A DNA stretch of 14,423 bases, taken from the NCBI GenBank assembly GCA_021152765.1, contig JAGKUT010000005.1, positions 1-14,423 on the forward strand, read 5' to 3'. Source of the stretch: Actinomycetes bacterium (lineage in GTDB: Bacteria; Bacillota_I; Bacilli_A; RF39; UBA660). Each line of letters starts with the position of its first letter. Within the stretch, counting starts at the first letter, position 1. The notes below the pieces were generated by a model. It did not search any database. It was not told where the DNA came from and saw nothing but the letters and a program-made list of their open reading frames with translations. Shown one piece after another: positions 1-7,731 of this stretch. Position numbers and translations under genes: made by a program.

Positions 1-456
1 AATTAAAGCAAGTATCAAAAAAGGCATATAATTAACAAACATAAAATGTCTATGAAATTGAAAAAGTATCGGTCCAGATAACATAAATAATAAAGTTAAA
101 AACAAAGAATTATTAAATTTATTACTAACAAACTTATAAAATAATAAATTAGATAAAACATATAAAATAATATTACTAATAATAATATAATCAAGCATTT
201 TTATAAAAGGAAATAAATAAGAAATCATAATAATAGGATTAAATAACCCATAATAAGCAATATTAAATATATTTTCACCAGCTCCTATATGAATCATAAA
301 ACTAGGAATAATTTTACCACTTAAATAAAATAATTCTCTCAAATAATTTGGAAAAACAATATGCTGATTCAAAAAATCCATACTAGAACCAGATCTAATA
401 AATATTAAACCCAAAACTAAACTAAATAAAACAATTATTAATTTATCCCTCTTCAT
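1..456 (-). CDS. YfhO family membrane protein, N-terminal part (runs off the window)
   Basis: This minus-strand reading frame stays open from an ATG at 456 to the window edge, giving 152 residues; the C-terminus lies outside. The ATG is preceded by AGGTG about 5 nt upstream, which sets the start. The protein opens with MKRDK and a hydrophobic segment (about residues 6-21). The stretch NQHIVFPNYLRELFY (about 30-44) is followed by GAGENIFNIAYYGLFNP, then by further hydrophobic segments at roughly 71-105 and 113-150. This order, a first helix followed by a D/NQH...FPxYLR loop and a GxGxNxxxxxYYG loop, is typical of the large multi-pass YfhO proteins. They resemble GT-C glycosyltransferases and in Bacillus are linked to glycosylation of cell-wall lipoteichoic acid. 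It appears to start its own transcript, behind the terminator of the pseudopilin-like gene. Family assignment is fairly firm; the substrate cannot be read from this fragment. Confidence 0.75.
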   Translation of the reverse strand, partial: MKRDKLIIVLFSLVLGLIFIRSGSSMDFLNQHIVFPNYLRELFYLSGKIIPSFMIHIGAGENIFNIAYYGLFNPIIMISYLFPFIKMLDYIIISNIILYVLSNLLFYKFVSNKFNNSLFLTLLFMLSGPILFQFHRHFMFVNYMPFLILALI

Positions 457-472
457 AGTCACACCTACAAAC

Positions 473-500
473 ATTATAACACGAAAACAAAAAATTACAA
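473..500 (-). promoter_or_regulatory. Putative promoter of the YfhO-type gene
   Basis: On the minus strand a perfect -10 TATAAT (478-473) is preceded by TG one base upstream (extended -10). A partial -35 TTGTAA (500-495) lies 16 nt upstream. The -10 ends only 16 nt before the ATG, so the leader would be about 10 nt, barely longer than the ribosome binding site. Confidence 0.5.
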
Positions 501-502
501 AT

Positions 503-532
503 CAAAAAAAACTAGTATAAAAATACTAGTTT
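503..532 (-). terminator. Rho-independent terminator of the pseudopilin-like gene
   Basis: A perfect 10-bp stem (509-518 with 523-532) closes a 4-nt loop. On the minus strand it is followed by five T. The stem overlaps the stop codon (526-528) of the gene it ends. It is A+T rich, with only two G:C pairs. Confidence 0.65.
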
Positions 533-1716
533 AAAGTGTTACCCAAATAAGTTATTTTAGCAAAACCATTACCACTATTACCAATCATTGTACCAGTTCC
601 ATCATGTGTTGGCATACTATCAGAACCAGAAATATTTCTTATATCAGAACCACTCGATAAAGTATAACTAGATCCACCAGCACCAGGTCCTATATTAGCA
701 CCACTTCCACCGTAATATCCAGCGCCACCTCCAGAACCAGCAGCACCATGTGCATGATTAAAATCACTATTTCCGCCAAGGCCAAAACTACCACAATTAT
801 AATTATTTCCAGTACATGCACCCGAATTCTGAGTCGCCGGAACAGCCAATCTATAATCCGAGTTAATATTATGAATTAAAAGTTCTGTAGGCGCTAATCC
901 AGTAGTTCCGCCACCATTTCCACCTATTCCTCCATTAGAAGAATTAGTATAATGACCGCCACCACCTCCAGCAGCAACAAGTAAAATGCTACTAGTATTA
1001 TCTTTTAAATAACATAACAAATTATTAGAAGTTGAAATATGAGTAGCGCCACCACCTCCAGCAGATACTGATGTGGATTCAGAATAAGATCTTCCATAGC
1101 CACCACCATTATATCCACCATTGCAAAAAGAATTTGGAGAAGGACAAGTATCACCTTTACCTCCTACATAGACATAAATCAAACTACCGGAATCTAAATG
1201 TAATATTTCAGATGCATAACCACCTTTACCACCAATATATGTAGAATTAGCATCTCCTCCTTGAGCACCCCATGTTTCTAACCTATAATATCCATCCATT
1301 TTAGCTATATATGTTTGCTCATGCCCAACATAATCAAAAGTACTGATTACGCATTTACTCTTATCATCACTATAATTATACTCAAATTGATTAAATTCAT
1401 TATTATAACTAACAACAACACAGCCATCTAATTCTTCCTTAGTTTTAGGATTAATAATTTTATTATTTTCTATAACACCATTATTAACTAATTCATAAAG
1501 ATAAAAAGAAGTCGATCCACCCTCATCAGGCATAAATTCACTATGCTCAACCATATATTTTTGAGTAGCCTTTTCAATACTATCAATTTGCTTATCATAT
1601 AAAGCATCCTCACTGTCACCAAGTAAATTATTGACAACAGGAACAATAATAACAACTAATAATCCAAGTATAACAATAACTGCCAAAACCTCTACTAAAG
1701 TAAAACCCTTTTTCAT
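526..1716 (-). CDS. Type IV pseudopilin-like protein with a C-terminal glycine-rich (ALK/LTK-type) domain
   Basis: The 396-residue product starts MKKGFTLVEVLAVIVILG, a class III prepilin signal. A prepilin peptidase would cut after Gly4, leaving Phe5, with Glu9 as the conserved Glu5 of the mature protein and a hydrophobic helix to about residue 28. Residues 30-125 look like a short pilin body with two cysteines (99, 122) that could form a disulfide. From about 127 to the end there is a glycine-rich domain: YRLETWGAQGG (144-154), SAGGGGATHIS (218-228), LLVAAGGGGG (245-254), GAGGSSY (345-351) and GNGFAKITYLG (382-392). This is the signature order of the bacterial Gly_rich family, related to the glycine-rich domain of ALK/LTK receptors. 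Cys pairs 191/198 and 301/308 may also form disulfides. The likely location is the cell surface or a pseudopilus. The start follows an AGGGGAT ribosome binding site. No pilus assembly genes are in view, so assembly into a fibre is unproven. Confidence 0.8.
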   Translation of the reverse strand: MKKGFTLVEVLAVIVILGLLVVIIVPVVNNLLGDSEDALYDKQIDSIEKATQKYMVEHSEFMPDEGGSTSFYLYELVNNGVIENNKIINPKTKEELDGCVVVSYNNEFNQFEYNYSDDKSKCVISTFDYVGHEQTYIAKMDGYYRLETWGAQGGDANSTYIGGKGGYASEILHLDSGSLIYVYVGGKGDTCPSPNSFCNGGYNGGGYGRSYSESTSVSAGGGGATHISTSNNLLCYLKDNTSSILLVAAGGGGGHYTNSSNGGIGGNGGGTTGLAPTELLIHNINSDYRLAVPATQNSGACTGNNYNCGSFGLGGNSDFNHAHGAAGSGGGAGYYGGSGANIGPGAGGSSYTLSSGSDIRNISGSDSMPTHDGTGTMIGNSGNGFAKITYLGNTLN

Positions 1717-1744
1717 TATTATCCCCTACCTTAATACTATTAAA

Positions 1745-1773
1745 ATTTTATCAAAAAAAGATACTTTTATCAA
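1745..1773 (-). promoter_or_regulatory. Putative promoter of the pseudopilin-like gene, overlapping the dnaE terminator
   Basis: On the minus strand TTGATA (1773-1768), a 17-nt spacer and TAAAAT (1750-1745) make a good vegetative promoter. The predicted start is near 1738, about 20 nt before the ATG at 1716. The -35 box lies in the 3' end of the first stem arm and the loop of the dnaE terminator hairpin. Confidence 0.55.
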
Positions 1774-1778
1774 GTACC
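1753..1778 (-). terminator. Rho-independent terminator of dnaE
   Basis: On the minus strand GGTACTT pairs with AAGTATC (7 bp including one G:U pair) around a 5-nt loop. Seven T follow. The stem starts immediately after the dnaE stop codon. On the plus strand the G:U pair becomes a C:A mismatch, so the element is directional. Confidence 0.75.
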
Positions 1779-4658
1779 TTATCTTATTATTTCATTAATC
1801 CCATTAACAACAAACTGGTATTCATCATTTCTCTTTTCAACTCTACCATTTAAATAAAGTATATCATGAATATTAATATCGCCAGTATAAACTTTAGGGA
1901 AAAATACTACATCAATACTACTAACCTCATCACTACCAGTAATAAAACACATCTTGTCACCTTTCTTAGTTTCAACTTCCTTAACCCTATCAACATAAAC
2001 TACAATATTAATGATCTTATCAAAATAATTAGAAATATCACATAAATCAATAGAATTATACTTTTCTTTATAAGAAGTTACAGGATGATTACTAACATAA
2101 AATCCAAATATTTCAAATTCCTTTTCCATCAAGAACTTACTATCATACTCAGGATATTCATCCAATATAGGAAGTAAATCATCACCTAATATATCACCTA
2201 AATCGCTGTAATTCAATATCTTATCAAGATTTTCAATCAAAGTACGTTTATTATATCCGAATGTTTCAAAACATCCTGCAAAAACTAAACTAGTAAAAAC
2301 ATCCCGACCAATACTTTTAAAAGAACATCTCTTAATAAAATCAAAAATATCTTTAAAAGGAACACTCCTAGACTCAATTATCTTTAAAACTGATTGATAA
2401 CCAATACCCTTAATAGAAGTCAAAGGATAAACTAAATACCCATCATGTAAAACATATTCTATTCCACTAACATTAATATCAGGCTTTAATATATTAATAC
2501 CTCGACTCTTGCACTCATAAACATACTCTCTTGTCTTAACCTCTCCACCAATATTAGAATTCAATAAATGTTTCATAAATATAAGAGGAAAATGTACCTT
2601 CAAATAAGCAATCCTATAAGAAATCATCGCATAACTAACACTATGAGCTCGATTAAATCCATAAGAAGCAAACTTCAAAATTAATTCATAAACTTTTAAA
2701 GCCTTATCTTTATCATAGCCTAAAGATAAACATCCATTAATAAACTTATCTTTTAAAGCAATCAAGAGAGACTCTTTCTTCTTACTCATAGCTCGTCTTA
2801 AAATATCAGCCTCACCAAAACTGAAACCTGCCATAACCTGCGCAATCATCATAATCTGTTCCTGATAAACAATAATACCATAAGTACTCTTTAAAATAGG
2901 TTCCAAAGAAGAATCAATATAATCAATTTTTTCTATTCCTCTCTTACGCTTAATAAAAGAATCAATATTAGACATAGGACCAGGTCTATATAACGCTATG
3001 CTAGAAACAATATCTTCAAAACTACTAGGTTTAAATTTCTTAAGAAAACTAATCATTCCACTACTCTCAAACTGAAAAACCCCATTTGTATCTCCACTCT
3101 GAAATAATTTAAATGTTTCAATATCATCATTAGGAATATCATCAAATGAAATACCAGCCTCTTTTAAAACATCATTAATCAAAGTTAAATTTTTAAGAGC
3201 AAGAAAATCCATTTTAAGTAAACCTAATTCCTCTAAAAATTCCATTGAATAACCAGTCGTATAAAAATCGTGACTATTATCAAGAGGAATAATTTCATCC
3301 AAATCACAAGAAGACATAACAATACCAGCCGCATGAATACTAGTATGCCTCTTCAAACCTTCCAAACGAGACGCAACACGATATAAATTAACTAACTCTT
3401 TGTCAGTACTTAAGAAATTCTTAATTTTAATATTACTATCATAATTTTTCTTCAAATCCAACTTAGAATCAATCATAGAACATAATCTATCAATAGTCTT
3501 AAGAGGAATTTCTAAGCACCTACCAACATCACGAATAGACTGTTTAGCACCTAAAGTACCAAAAGTAATAATAGGACATACCCTCTTAGTTCCATACTTA
3601 TTAATACAATAATCCACTACCTCTTGCCTTCTAGTAAATTCAAAATCAATATCTATATCAGGCATAGTAACACGCTCAGGATTTAAAAATCTCTCAAACA
3701 ACAAATTATACTTAATAGGATCAATAGTAGTAATACCAAGAACATAAGAAACTAAAGAACCAGCAGCTGAACCTCTTCCAGGCCCAACTAAAATACCTTG
3801 AGACTTCGCATAAGCAACATAATCAGAAACAACTAGAAAATAATTACAAAATCCCATCTTATTAATAACATCTAATTCATACTTTAATCTTTCAACATAT
3901 TTTTTAGAAACAGTATCACCAAATATTTTTTTCAATCCATCAACACATAACTTCTTCAAATAACTATAACTATCCATACCATCAGGACAATCAAACTTAG
4001 GCAACAAATCATGTTCTAACTTAATCTCTAAATTACACATATTACCAATTTTATAATTATTATCTATATATTCAGGATACAACTCACCTACATTTAAAAC
4101 CAAATAATTAGTATCATACTTGTCAATACCACTAACACTAACTCCACTTTTAATACTATCTAAAAAACTTAAATACTTTAAATCCCCTTTTTCTAAACAT
4201 AATATTTCATCCATATAAACTAAATTATCATAATTTAATTTACTCATCTCATTTTTATCCTTATAACCAATAAAAATATCAGAAAATATCTTAGATAACC
4301 TATCATATAAAGAAAAAGAATTAAAAGGAACAATACAAATCAAATCACCACTATAAGTATTAATATCATCAATACCTACACTATCTAAAGAAACTAATTT
4401 AAGTAAATTTTTATAACCATCATAATTTTTACAATAAAGAATAACATTAACCCCATCAACTATTAAATCAAGCCCAATAATAGGATTAATACCTGACTCC
4501 CTACACTTCTTATAAAAATAATAAGCACCATACATCTTATTATCAGTAATAGTCAATGACTTAATATTATTCTTCAAAGCAAAATCAATTAAATCATCAA
4601 TCTTAATTAAACTAGATAAAATACTATTTTCAGTTTTAATATTTAGTGGTGTATACAT
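1779..4658 (-). CDS. dnaE: DNA polymerase III alpha subunit, DnaE type
   Basis: This is the replicative C-family DNA polymerase. In Bacillota, DnaE extends RNA primers on the lagging strand, beside PolC. Visible landmarks are a PHP-like N-terminal domain (1-200), GPGRGSAAGS (292-301) and the catalytic PDIDIDF (333-339, Asp334 and Asp336), with the third catalytic aspartate in KMDFLALKNL (Asp484). After these come YQEQIMMIAQVMAGFSFGEA (598-617), FNRAHSVSYA (668-677), a helix-hairpin-helix at IKGIGYQSVLKI (749-760), EKEFEIFGFY (845-854) and an OB fold (about 882-955) that ends the protein. At 959 residues it is clearly shorter than usual (about 1,100), and nothing resembling a tau-binding tail follows the OB fold. 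The PHP metal site is gone: where active proteins read HxHxxYS, this one reads PLNIKTENS (4-12), so proofreading from the PHP domain is unlikely. The ATG follows AGGATGTG, and the upstream gene is divergent. Confidence 0.95.
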   Translation of the reverse strand: MYTPLNIKTENSILSSLIKIDDLIDFALKNNIKSLTITDNKMYGAYYFYKKCRESGINPIIGLDLIVDGVNVILYCKNYDGYKNLLKLVSLDSVGIDDINTYSGDLICIVPFNSFSLYDRLSKIFSDIFIGYKDKNEMSKLNYDNLVYMDEILCLEKGDLKYLSFLDSIKSGVSVSGIDKYDTNYLVLNVGELYPEYIDNNYKIGNMCNLEIKLEHDLLPKFDCPDGMDSYSYLKKLCVDGLKKIFGDTVSKKYVERLKYELDVINKMGFCNYFLVVSDYVAYAKSQGILVGPGRGSAAGSLVSYVLGITTIDPIKYNLLFERFLNPERVTMPDIDIDFEFTRRQEVVDYCINKYGTKRVCPIITFGTLGAKQSIRDVGRCLEIPLKTIDRLCSMIDSKLDLKKNYDSNIKIKNFLSTDKELVNLYRVASRLEGLKRHTSIHAAGIVMSSCDLDEIIPLDNSHDFYTTGYSMEFLEELGLLKMDFLALKNLTLINDVLKEAGISFDDIPNDDIETFKLFQSGDTNGVFQFESSGMISFLKKFKPSSFEDIVSSIALYRPGPMSNIDSFIKRKRGIEKIDYIDSSLEPILKSTYGIIVYQEQIMMIAQVMAGFSFGEADILRRAMSKKKESLLIALKDKFINGCLSLGYDKDKALKVYELILKFASYGFNRAHSVSYAMISYRIAYLKVHFPLIFMKHLLNSNIGGEVKTREYVYECKSRGINILKPDINVSGIEYVLHDGYLVYPLTSIKGIGYQSVLKIIESRSVPFKDIFDFIKRCSFKSIGRDVFTSLVFAGCFETFGYNKRTLIENLDKILNYSDLGDILGDDLLPILDEYPEYDSKFLMEKEFEIFGFYVSNHPVTSYKEKYNSIDLCDISNYFDKIINIVVYVDRVKEVETKKGDKMCFITGSDEVSSIDVVFFPKVYTGDINIHDILYLNGRVEKRNDEYQFVVNGINEIIR

Positions 4659-4677
4659 AGAATCACATCCTATAAAA

Positions 4678-4686
4678 ATAATAACA
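4678..4686 (-). promoter_or_regulatory. Weak candidate -10 element for dnaE
   Basis: On the minus strand TGTTATTAT (4686-4678) reads as an extended -10 element, 19 nt before the dnaE ATG. No convincing -35 box lies 16-18 nt upstream, so this is only the best candidate in the 83-nt divergent gap. Confidence 0.3.
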
Positions 4687-4722
4687 CAAATAACATTATT
4701 TTTAAATATTTTAAAGAAATAT

Positions 4723-4751
4723 TTGACTTATTTCCCTAATTATGATAAAGT
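4723..4751 (+). promoter_or_regulatory. Putative promoter of rpmB
   Basis: TTGACT (4723-4728), a 17-nt spacer and TAAAGT (4746-4751), with TG one base before the -10. Transcription would start near 4758. That is downstream of an in-frame ATG at 4742, which therefore cannot be the rpmB start. Confidence 0.6.
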
Positions 4752-4792
4752 TATTAAGCAGAGAAAAGTTTATAAAAAAGGAGGCAAAATAT

Positions 4793-4981
4793 ATGGCAAG
4801 AAAAATAACTGAAAAAAAACCTTTATCAGGAAATAGAAGAAGTCATGCTTGTAACGCTACAAAGCATATGCAAAAGCCAAATCTACAAAAAGTTAAATTA
4901 GATAATGGCGAGACAATTAGAATGTCAGCAAGAGAATTAAGATCATTAAAAAAAACAAGTAAAGAAGTAGAAAACGCTTAA
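4793..4981 (+). CDS. rpmB: 50S ribosomal protein L28
   Basis: This 62-residue basic protein is a structural component of the large ribosomal subunit. It has the L28 pattern: MARK at the start, [14 protein letters not shown] (12-25), then NLQKV (31-35) and a strand ending in [11 protein letters not shown]. The start is the ATG at 4793 because a strong AAGGAGG lies 8 nt upstream and homologues begin MARK. An in-frame ATG 51 nt earlier has no ribosome binding site and lies upstream of the likely transcription start. The protein has only one cysteine (Cys20), so it is the zinc-free form. It stands alone as a single-gene transcript, convergent with the next gene, and its 3' end doubles as one arm of a terminator. 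Confidence 0.93.
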   Translation: MARKITEKKPLSGNRRSHACNATKHMQKPNLQKVKLDNGETIRMSARELRSLKKTSKEVENA

Positions 4982-4994
4982 TTACTTGTTTTTT
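4950..4994. terminator. Convergent terminator between rpmB and the membrane-anchored gene
   Basis: AAAAAACAAGTAA (4950-4962) pairs perfectly with TTACTTGTTTTTT (4982-4994) around a 19-nt loop. T-rich arms face outward on both strands, so it can serve both converging genes. The left arm lies inside rpmB, and the right arm ends on the stop codon of the opposite gene. Confidence 0.55.
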
Positions 4995-5446
4995 TATTTA
5001 GCTAAAAAATTTAAAATAATCATAAATATAATACCACTACTAATACCAGCTAAGAAGATAACTAATAAAAAAGTCATAAATCCGCCATCTTCAACACAAG
5101 GAAAATGACTACCAACACCAGGATGACTACCTAGCTTTTTTTGTTTACTTAAAGATTGACCCTCACTCTTATCTTCATCATTAATACTACTAAAAACCAT
5201 ATTAATAGGAATTACACCAGTAAATTCTGCTTCATCGCCATCATCTACATCAATAATATCGAAATCAAAAGAAACATCCTGATTATTACCAGATTTATAA
5301 TTATCATATATTTTCTTCAATTGAGCCTTTACAACATCAAGATTAATATTAGAATCATTACACATATTATAATAATATTGAAATTGTGTATCATCAATAA
5401 TACCAGAATTATATAAATATTTAATTGCTTCAATAACCTCTTTCAT
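4994..5446 (-). CDS. Uncharacterised acidic protein with a single C-terminal membrane anchor
   Basis: I do not recognise this 150-residue protein. Residues 1-52 look helical (MKEVIEAIKYLYNSGIIDD, then a helix around VVKAQLKKIYDNY). A strongly acidic linker follows (FDFDIIDVDDGDEAEF, 60-75), then a short segment with two His, a Cys and several Gly (LGSHPGVGSHFPCVEDGG, 105-122). The only membrane span is at about 123-147 and ends three residues before the C-terminus, so the bulk should face the cytoplasm in a tail-anchored arrangement. The start chosen is the ATG at 5446, because AGGTGAG sits about 5 nt before it. An in-frame GTG three codons earlier overlaps that site and is unlikely to be used. 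The gene is divergent from rarA, but the context suggests no role. Confidence 0.65.
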   Translation of the reverse strand: MKEVIEAIKYLYNSGIIDDTQFQYYYNMCNDSNINLDVVKAQLKKIYDNYKSGNNQDVSFDFDIIDVDDGDEAEFTGVIPINMVFSSINDEDKSEGQSLSKQKKLGSHPGVGSHFPCVEDGGFMTFLLVIFLAGISSGIIFMIILNFLAK

Positions 5447-5468
5447 ACAACTCACCTACTCTAATAAT

Positions 5469-5497
5469 ATTTTAGCATACTTTTTAAAAATTATTAA
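5469..5497 (-). promoter_or_regulatory. Putative promoter of the tail-anchored protein gene
   Basis: On the minus strand a weak -35 TTAATA (5497-5492), a 17-nt spacer and TAAAAT (5474-5469), with TG one base upstream (TGCTAAAAT). Confidence 0.45.
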
Positions 5498-5505
5498 TAC
5501 CTTTA

Positions 5506-5534
5506 TATACATAAAAATAAATTTCTGTTAAAAT
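5506..5534 (+). promoter_or_regulatory. Putative promoter of rarA
   Basis: A weak -35 TATACA (5506-5511), a 17-nt spacer and TAAAAT (5529-5534) with TG one base before it. Only 15 nt separate the -10 from the ATG, implying a leader of about 9 nt that is nearly all ribosome binding site. Confidence 0.4.
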
Positions 5535-5549
5535 AATATTGGTGATTTT

Positions 5550-6764
5550 ATGGAACCTTTAGCGATACAATTAAGACCTAAAAAAATTGAAGACGTAATA
5601 GGTCAACAACACTTAATAGGAAAAAATCAAATACTATATAATTTAGTTAAAAATAAAAAAATATTCTCAATGATACTATATGGTAAACCAGGTATAGGAA
5701 AAACAACAATTGCAGAAGCCATATGTGAAGAACTAGGTTTAAGATATAGAAAACTGAACGCAGTAATAAATACAAAAAAAGACTTTGATATAGTAATAGA
5801 AGAAGCAAAAATGTATGGAAACATGATAGTAGTAATGGATGAAATACATAGAATGAATAAAGATAAACAAGACTTAATGCTTCCATACCTAGAAAACGGA
5901 TTAATAACACTAATAGGAATGACAACATCAAACCCATATCATAAAATTAATCCAGCCATAAGATCAAGATGTCAAATATTTGAACTAAAAGAATTAGAAA
6001 AAAAAGACATAATAGAAGCACTAAATAAATGTATAAAAAAAGATATATTAAAAAATATAAAAATAGATGAAGAAGCAATTGACTATATAGCTAAATGCTC
6101 TGGCGGAGACTTAAGATACGCATATAACTTATTAGAACTTGCTTACTACTCTACTAATGATCAAATAATTAATCTAGAACTACTAAAAAAAATAAACAAT
6201 AAACCAACATCATTTTATGATAATAATGAAGATGGACACTATGACGTAATAAGCGCTTTTCAAAAATCAATTAGAGGTTCAGACGTAAATGCAGCCCTTT
6301 ACTATCTAGCATGTCTTATAGAAGCAGAAGACTTAGACATAATATATAGAAGAATGTCAGTAATTGCCTATGAAGATATAGGACTCGCAAACCCAAACAT
6401 GGGACCAAGAGTAGATGCATGTATAAATGCATGTGAAAGATTAGGACTACCAGAAGCTAGAATTCCACTAGCAGTAATGGTTATAGACCTAGCACTCTCA
6501 CCTAAATCAAATAGTGCTTACACAGGACTTAATCTAGCACTAGAAGATATAGAAAAAGGAAACTACTATAGTGTTCCAAATCATATAAAAACAAACTCAC
6601 CTGATTACAAATATCCACATGACTATCCAAACAATTGGGTTAATCAAGAATATTTGCCACCAAAACTAAAAAACAGAAAATACTACATTCCTAAAAACAA
6701 TAAATATGAAAACCAACTAGAAAAAATATTGATGGCTATAGAAAAAAATAAACACAAAGACTAA
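5550..6764 (+). CDS. rarA: Replication-associated recombination protein A (MgsA/WRNIP1-type AAA+ ATPase)
   Basis: RarA is a clamp-loader-like ATPase that acts at stalled replication forks and single-strand gaps. The 404-residue protein begins LAIQLRPKKIEDVIGQQHL, the usual opening of the family. It has Walker A GKPGIGKT (45-52), Walker B VVMDEIHR (94-101), sensor 1 GMTTSNP (123-129), an arginine-finger region PAIRSRC (135-141) and sensor 2 GGDLR (185-189). The C-terminal MgsA domain, which makes the tetramer, is intact: HYDVISAFQKSIRGSD, then YEDIGLANP, LALSPKSNSAY and YKYPHDYPNNWVNQ. Length is normal for the family. The start ATG has GGTGAT just upstream. The gene is transcribed alone and converges with holA on a shared terminator. 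It belongs functionally with dnaE, holA and lexA in this window. Confidence 0.95.
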   Translation: MEPLAIQLRPKKIEDVIGQQHLIGKNQILYNLVKNKKIFSMILYGKPGIGKTTIAEAICEELGLRYRKLNAVINTKKDFDIVIEEAKMYGNMIVVMDEIHRMNKDKQDLMLPYLENGLITLIGMTTSNPYHKINPAIRSRCQIFELKELEKKDIIEALNKCIKKDILKNIKIDEEAIDYIAKCSGGDLRYAYNLLELAYYSTNDQIINLELLKKINNKPTSFYDNNEDGHYDVISAFQKSIRGSDVNAALYYLACLIEAEDLDIIYRRMSVIAYEDIGLANPNMGPRVDACINACERLGLPEARIPLAVMVIDLALSPKSNSAYTGLNLALEDIEKGNYYSVPNHIKTNSPDYKYPHDYPNNWVNQEYLPPKLKNRKYYIPKNNKYENQLEKILMAIEKNKHKD

Positions 6765-6779
6765 AACCTTTGTGTTTTT
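6742..6779. terminator. Bidirectional terminator shared by rarA and holA
   Basis: AAACACAAAG (6750-6759) pairs perfectly with CTTTGTGTTT (6768-6777) around an 8-nt loop. T runs follow on both strands (to 6779 on plus, and 6748-6742 on minus). The rarA stop lies in the loop, and the holA stop codon begins right after the stem. Confidence 0.75.
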
Positions 6780-7686
6780 AATTACCCAAAATAAACAATT
6801 CTAAAGCTAAACTCTTATCAATAAGTCCATTCTTAATTTTGGAATCAATATCAGCTAACTCTAATAAATAATCTAATAATACACGACTACTATAATTACG
6901 GCACTTATCTAAAGCAAGCTTTACCCTATAAGGATGAACATCCAAAATCTTAGAAATACTATCCTCACCATTACCCTTTTTATATAATTCCTTACACTGA
7001 TATAATAATCTAAACTGATTAGCTAAACTAATAATAATCTTAATAGGTTCCTCATTTCTTCTAAGAAGGCTACTATAACACTCCATTGCTTTTTCTTTAT
7101 CCTTAATAACAATATAATTAATTAAATCAAAAATATCATCATTATCTCCACTACTAGCTAAATCAAGTACATCCTGATAAGTAATTTCTTTATCGTCCTT
7201 ATAAGTCTTTAACTTTTCAACTTCTTGACTTAAAATACGTAAATCATTACCAACCATACTAATTAATAAATCAACAGTCTTATAATCAACCTTATAATCA
7301 TCAAACATACTTCTTACAGTATTACTAATATTTTTATTCTTATTGAACTCCTTTGAAGTAGAAATCTTTTTAATTTCCTTAACAATCTTCTTTCTATCAT
7401 CTAATTTAGAAGCTACAAATACAATAATAACTTCACCAATATTATTAATAAATTCACTTAATAACTTCTCATCATCTTTTAAAAGCTTATCAAAATTATA
7501 AACAACTATAAACTTATTTCCATCAAATAATGAAATAGTACAAGCATCATCAATAACACTCTTAATACTATCAACTTCTAAATCATATCGACTAATAGAA
7601 TTATTATCAATCTTATTTTTACTAATTAATTTTTTAATCTCAGAGTCAATCAAAAACTCCTCTTCTCCATAGAATAAATATATCAT
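6778..7686 (-). CDS. holA: DNA polymerase III delta subunit (clamp loader)
   Basis: HolA is the subunit of the clamp loader that opens the beta sliding clamp. The 302-residue protein begins MIYLFYGEEEFLIDSEIKKL, the standard delta opening, where a degenerate ATPase fold replaces a working Walker A. Other family marks are a VVYNFDKL segment near 75-85, LRILSQEVEKLKTY (about 172-185), FDLINYIVIKDKEKA (about 201-215) and LANQFRLLYQ (about 236-245). The C-terminal collar helices end DKSLALELFIL. The start is the ATG at 7686, with AGGTGG directly upstream. An in-frame ATG 45 nt earlier would add a hydrophobic Phe/Tyr-rich tail that delta subunits lack, and that ATG lies inside the promoter. Convergent with rarA. 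Confidence 0.9.
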   Translation of the reverse strand: MIYLFYGEEEFLIDSEIKKLISKNKIDNNSISRYDLEVDSIKSVIDDACTISLFDGNKFIVVYNFDKLLKDDEKLLSEFINNIGEVIIVFVASKLDDRKKIVKEIKKISTSKEFNKNKNISNTVRSMFDDYKVDYKTVDLLISMVGNDLRILSQEVEKLKTYKDDKEITYQDVLDLASSGDNDDIFDLINYIVIKDKEKAMECYSSLLRRNEEPIKIIISLANQFRLLYQCKELYKKGNGEDSISKILDVHPYRVKLALDKCRNYSSRVLLDYLLELADIDSKIKNGLIDKSLALELFILGN

Positions 7687-7702
7687 GTTACCACCTAATA
7701 AA

Positions 7703-7731
7703 ATTATATAATAAAAAAAAAAGTATTTCAA
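7703..7731 (-). promoter_or_regulatory. Promoter of holA, overlapping the upstream terminator
   Basis: On the minus strand TTGAAA (7731-7726), a 17-nt spacer and a perfect TATAAT (7708-7703). The -35 box falls in the loop and 3' arm of the terminator of the preceding small gene. The -10 ends 16 nt before the holA ATG. Confidence 0.6.

Noticed and set aside
4742..4792. Longer N-terminus for L28 from an upstream in-frame ATG
   Set aside because: There is no ribosome binding site, the ATG lies between the -35 and -10 of the rpmB promoter, and L28 proteins begin MARK, preceded here by AAGGAGG.
5156..5416. Plus-strand Ile-rich frame opposite the tail-anchored gene
   Set aside because: Extremely Ile/Asn-rich composition without a start signal; explained by A+T-rich antisense reading.
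5447..5455. GTG start three codons before the ATG of the tail-anchored protein
   Set aside because: The GTG is part of the AGGTGAG ribosome binding site of the ATG at 5446.
7687..7731. Hydrophobic 15-residue extension of HolA
   Set aside because: It would be encoded by promoter and T-run sequence; delta subunits begin at the MIYLFYG segment, which has its own AGGTGG.
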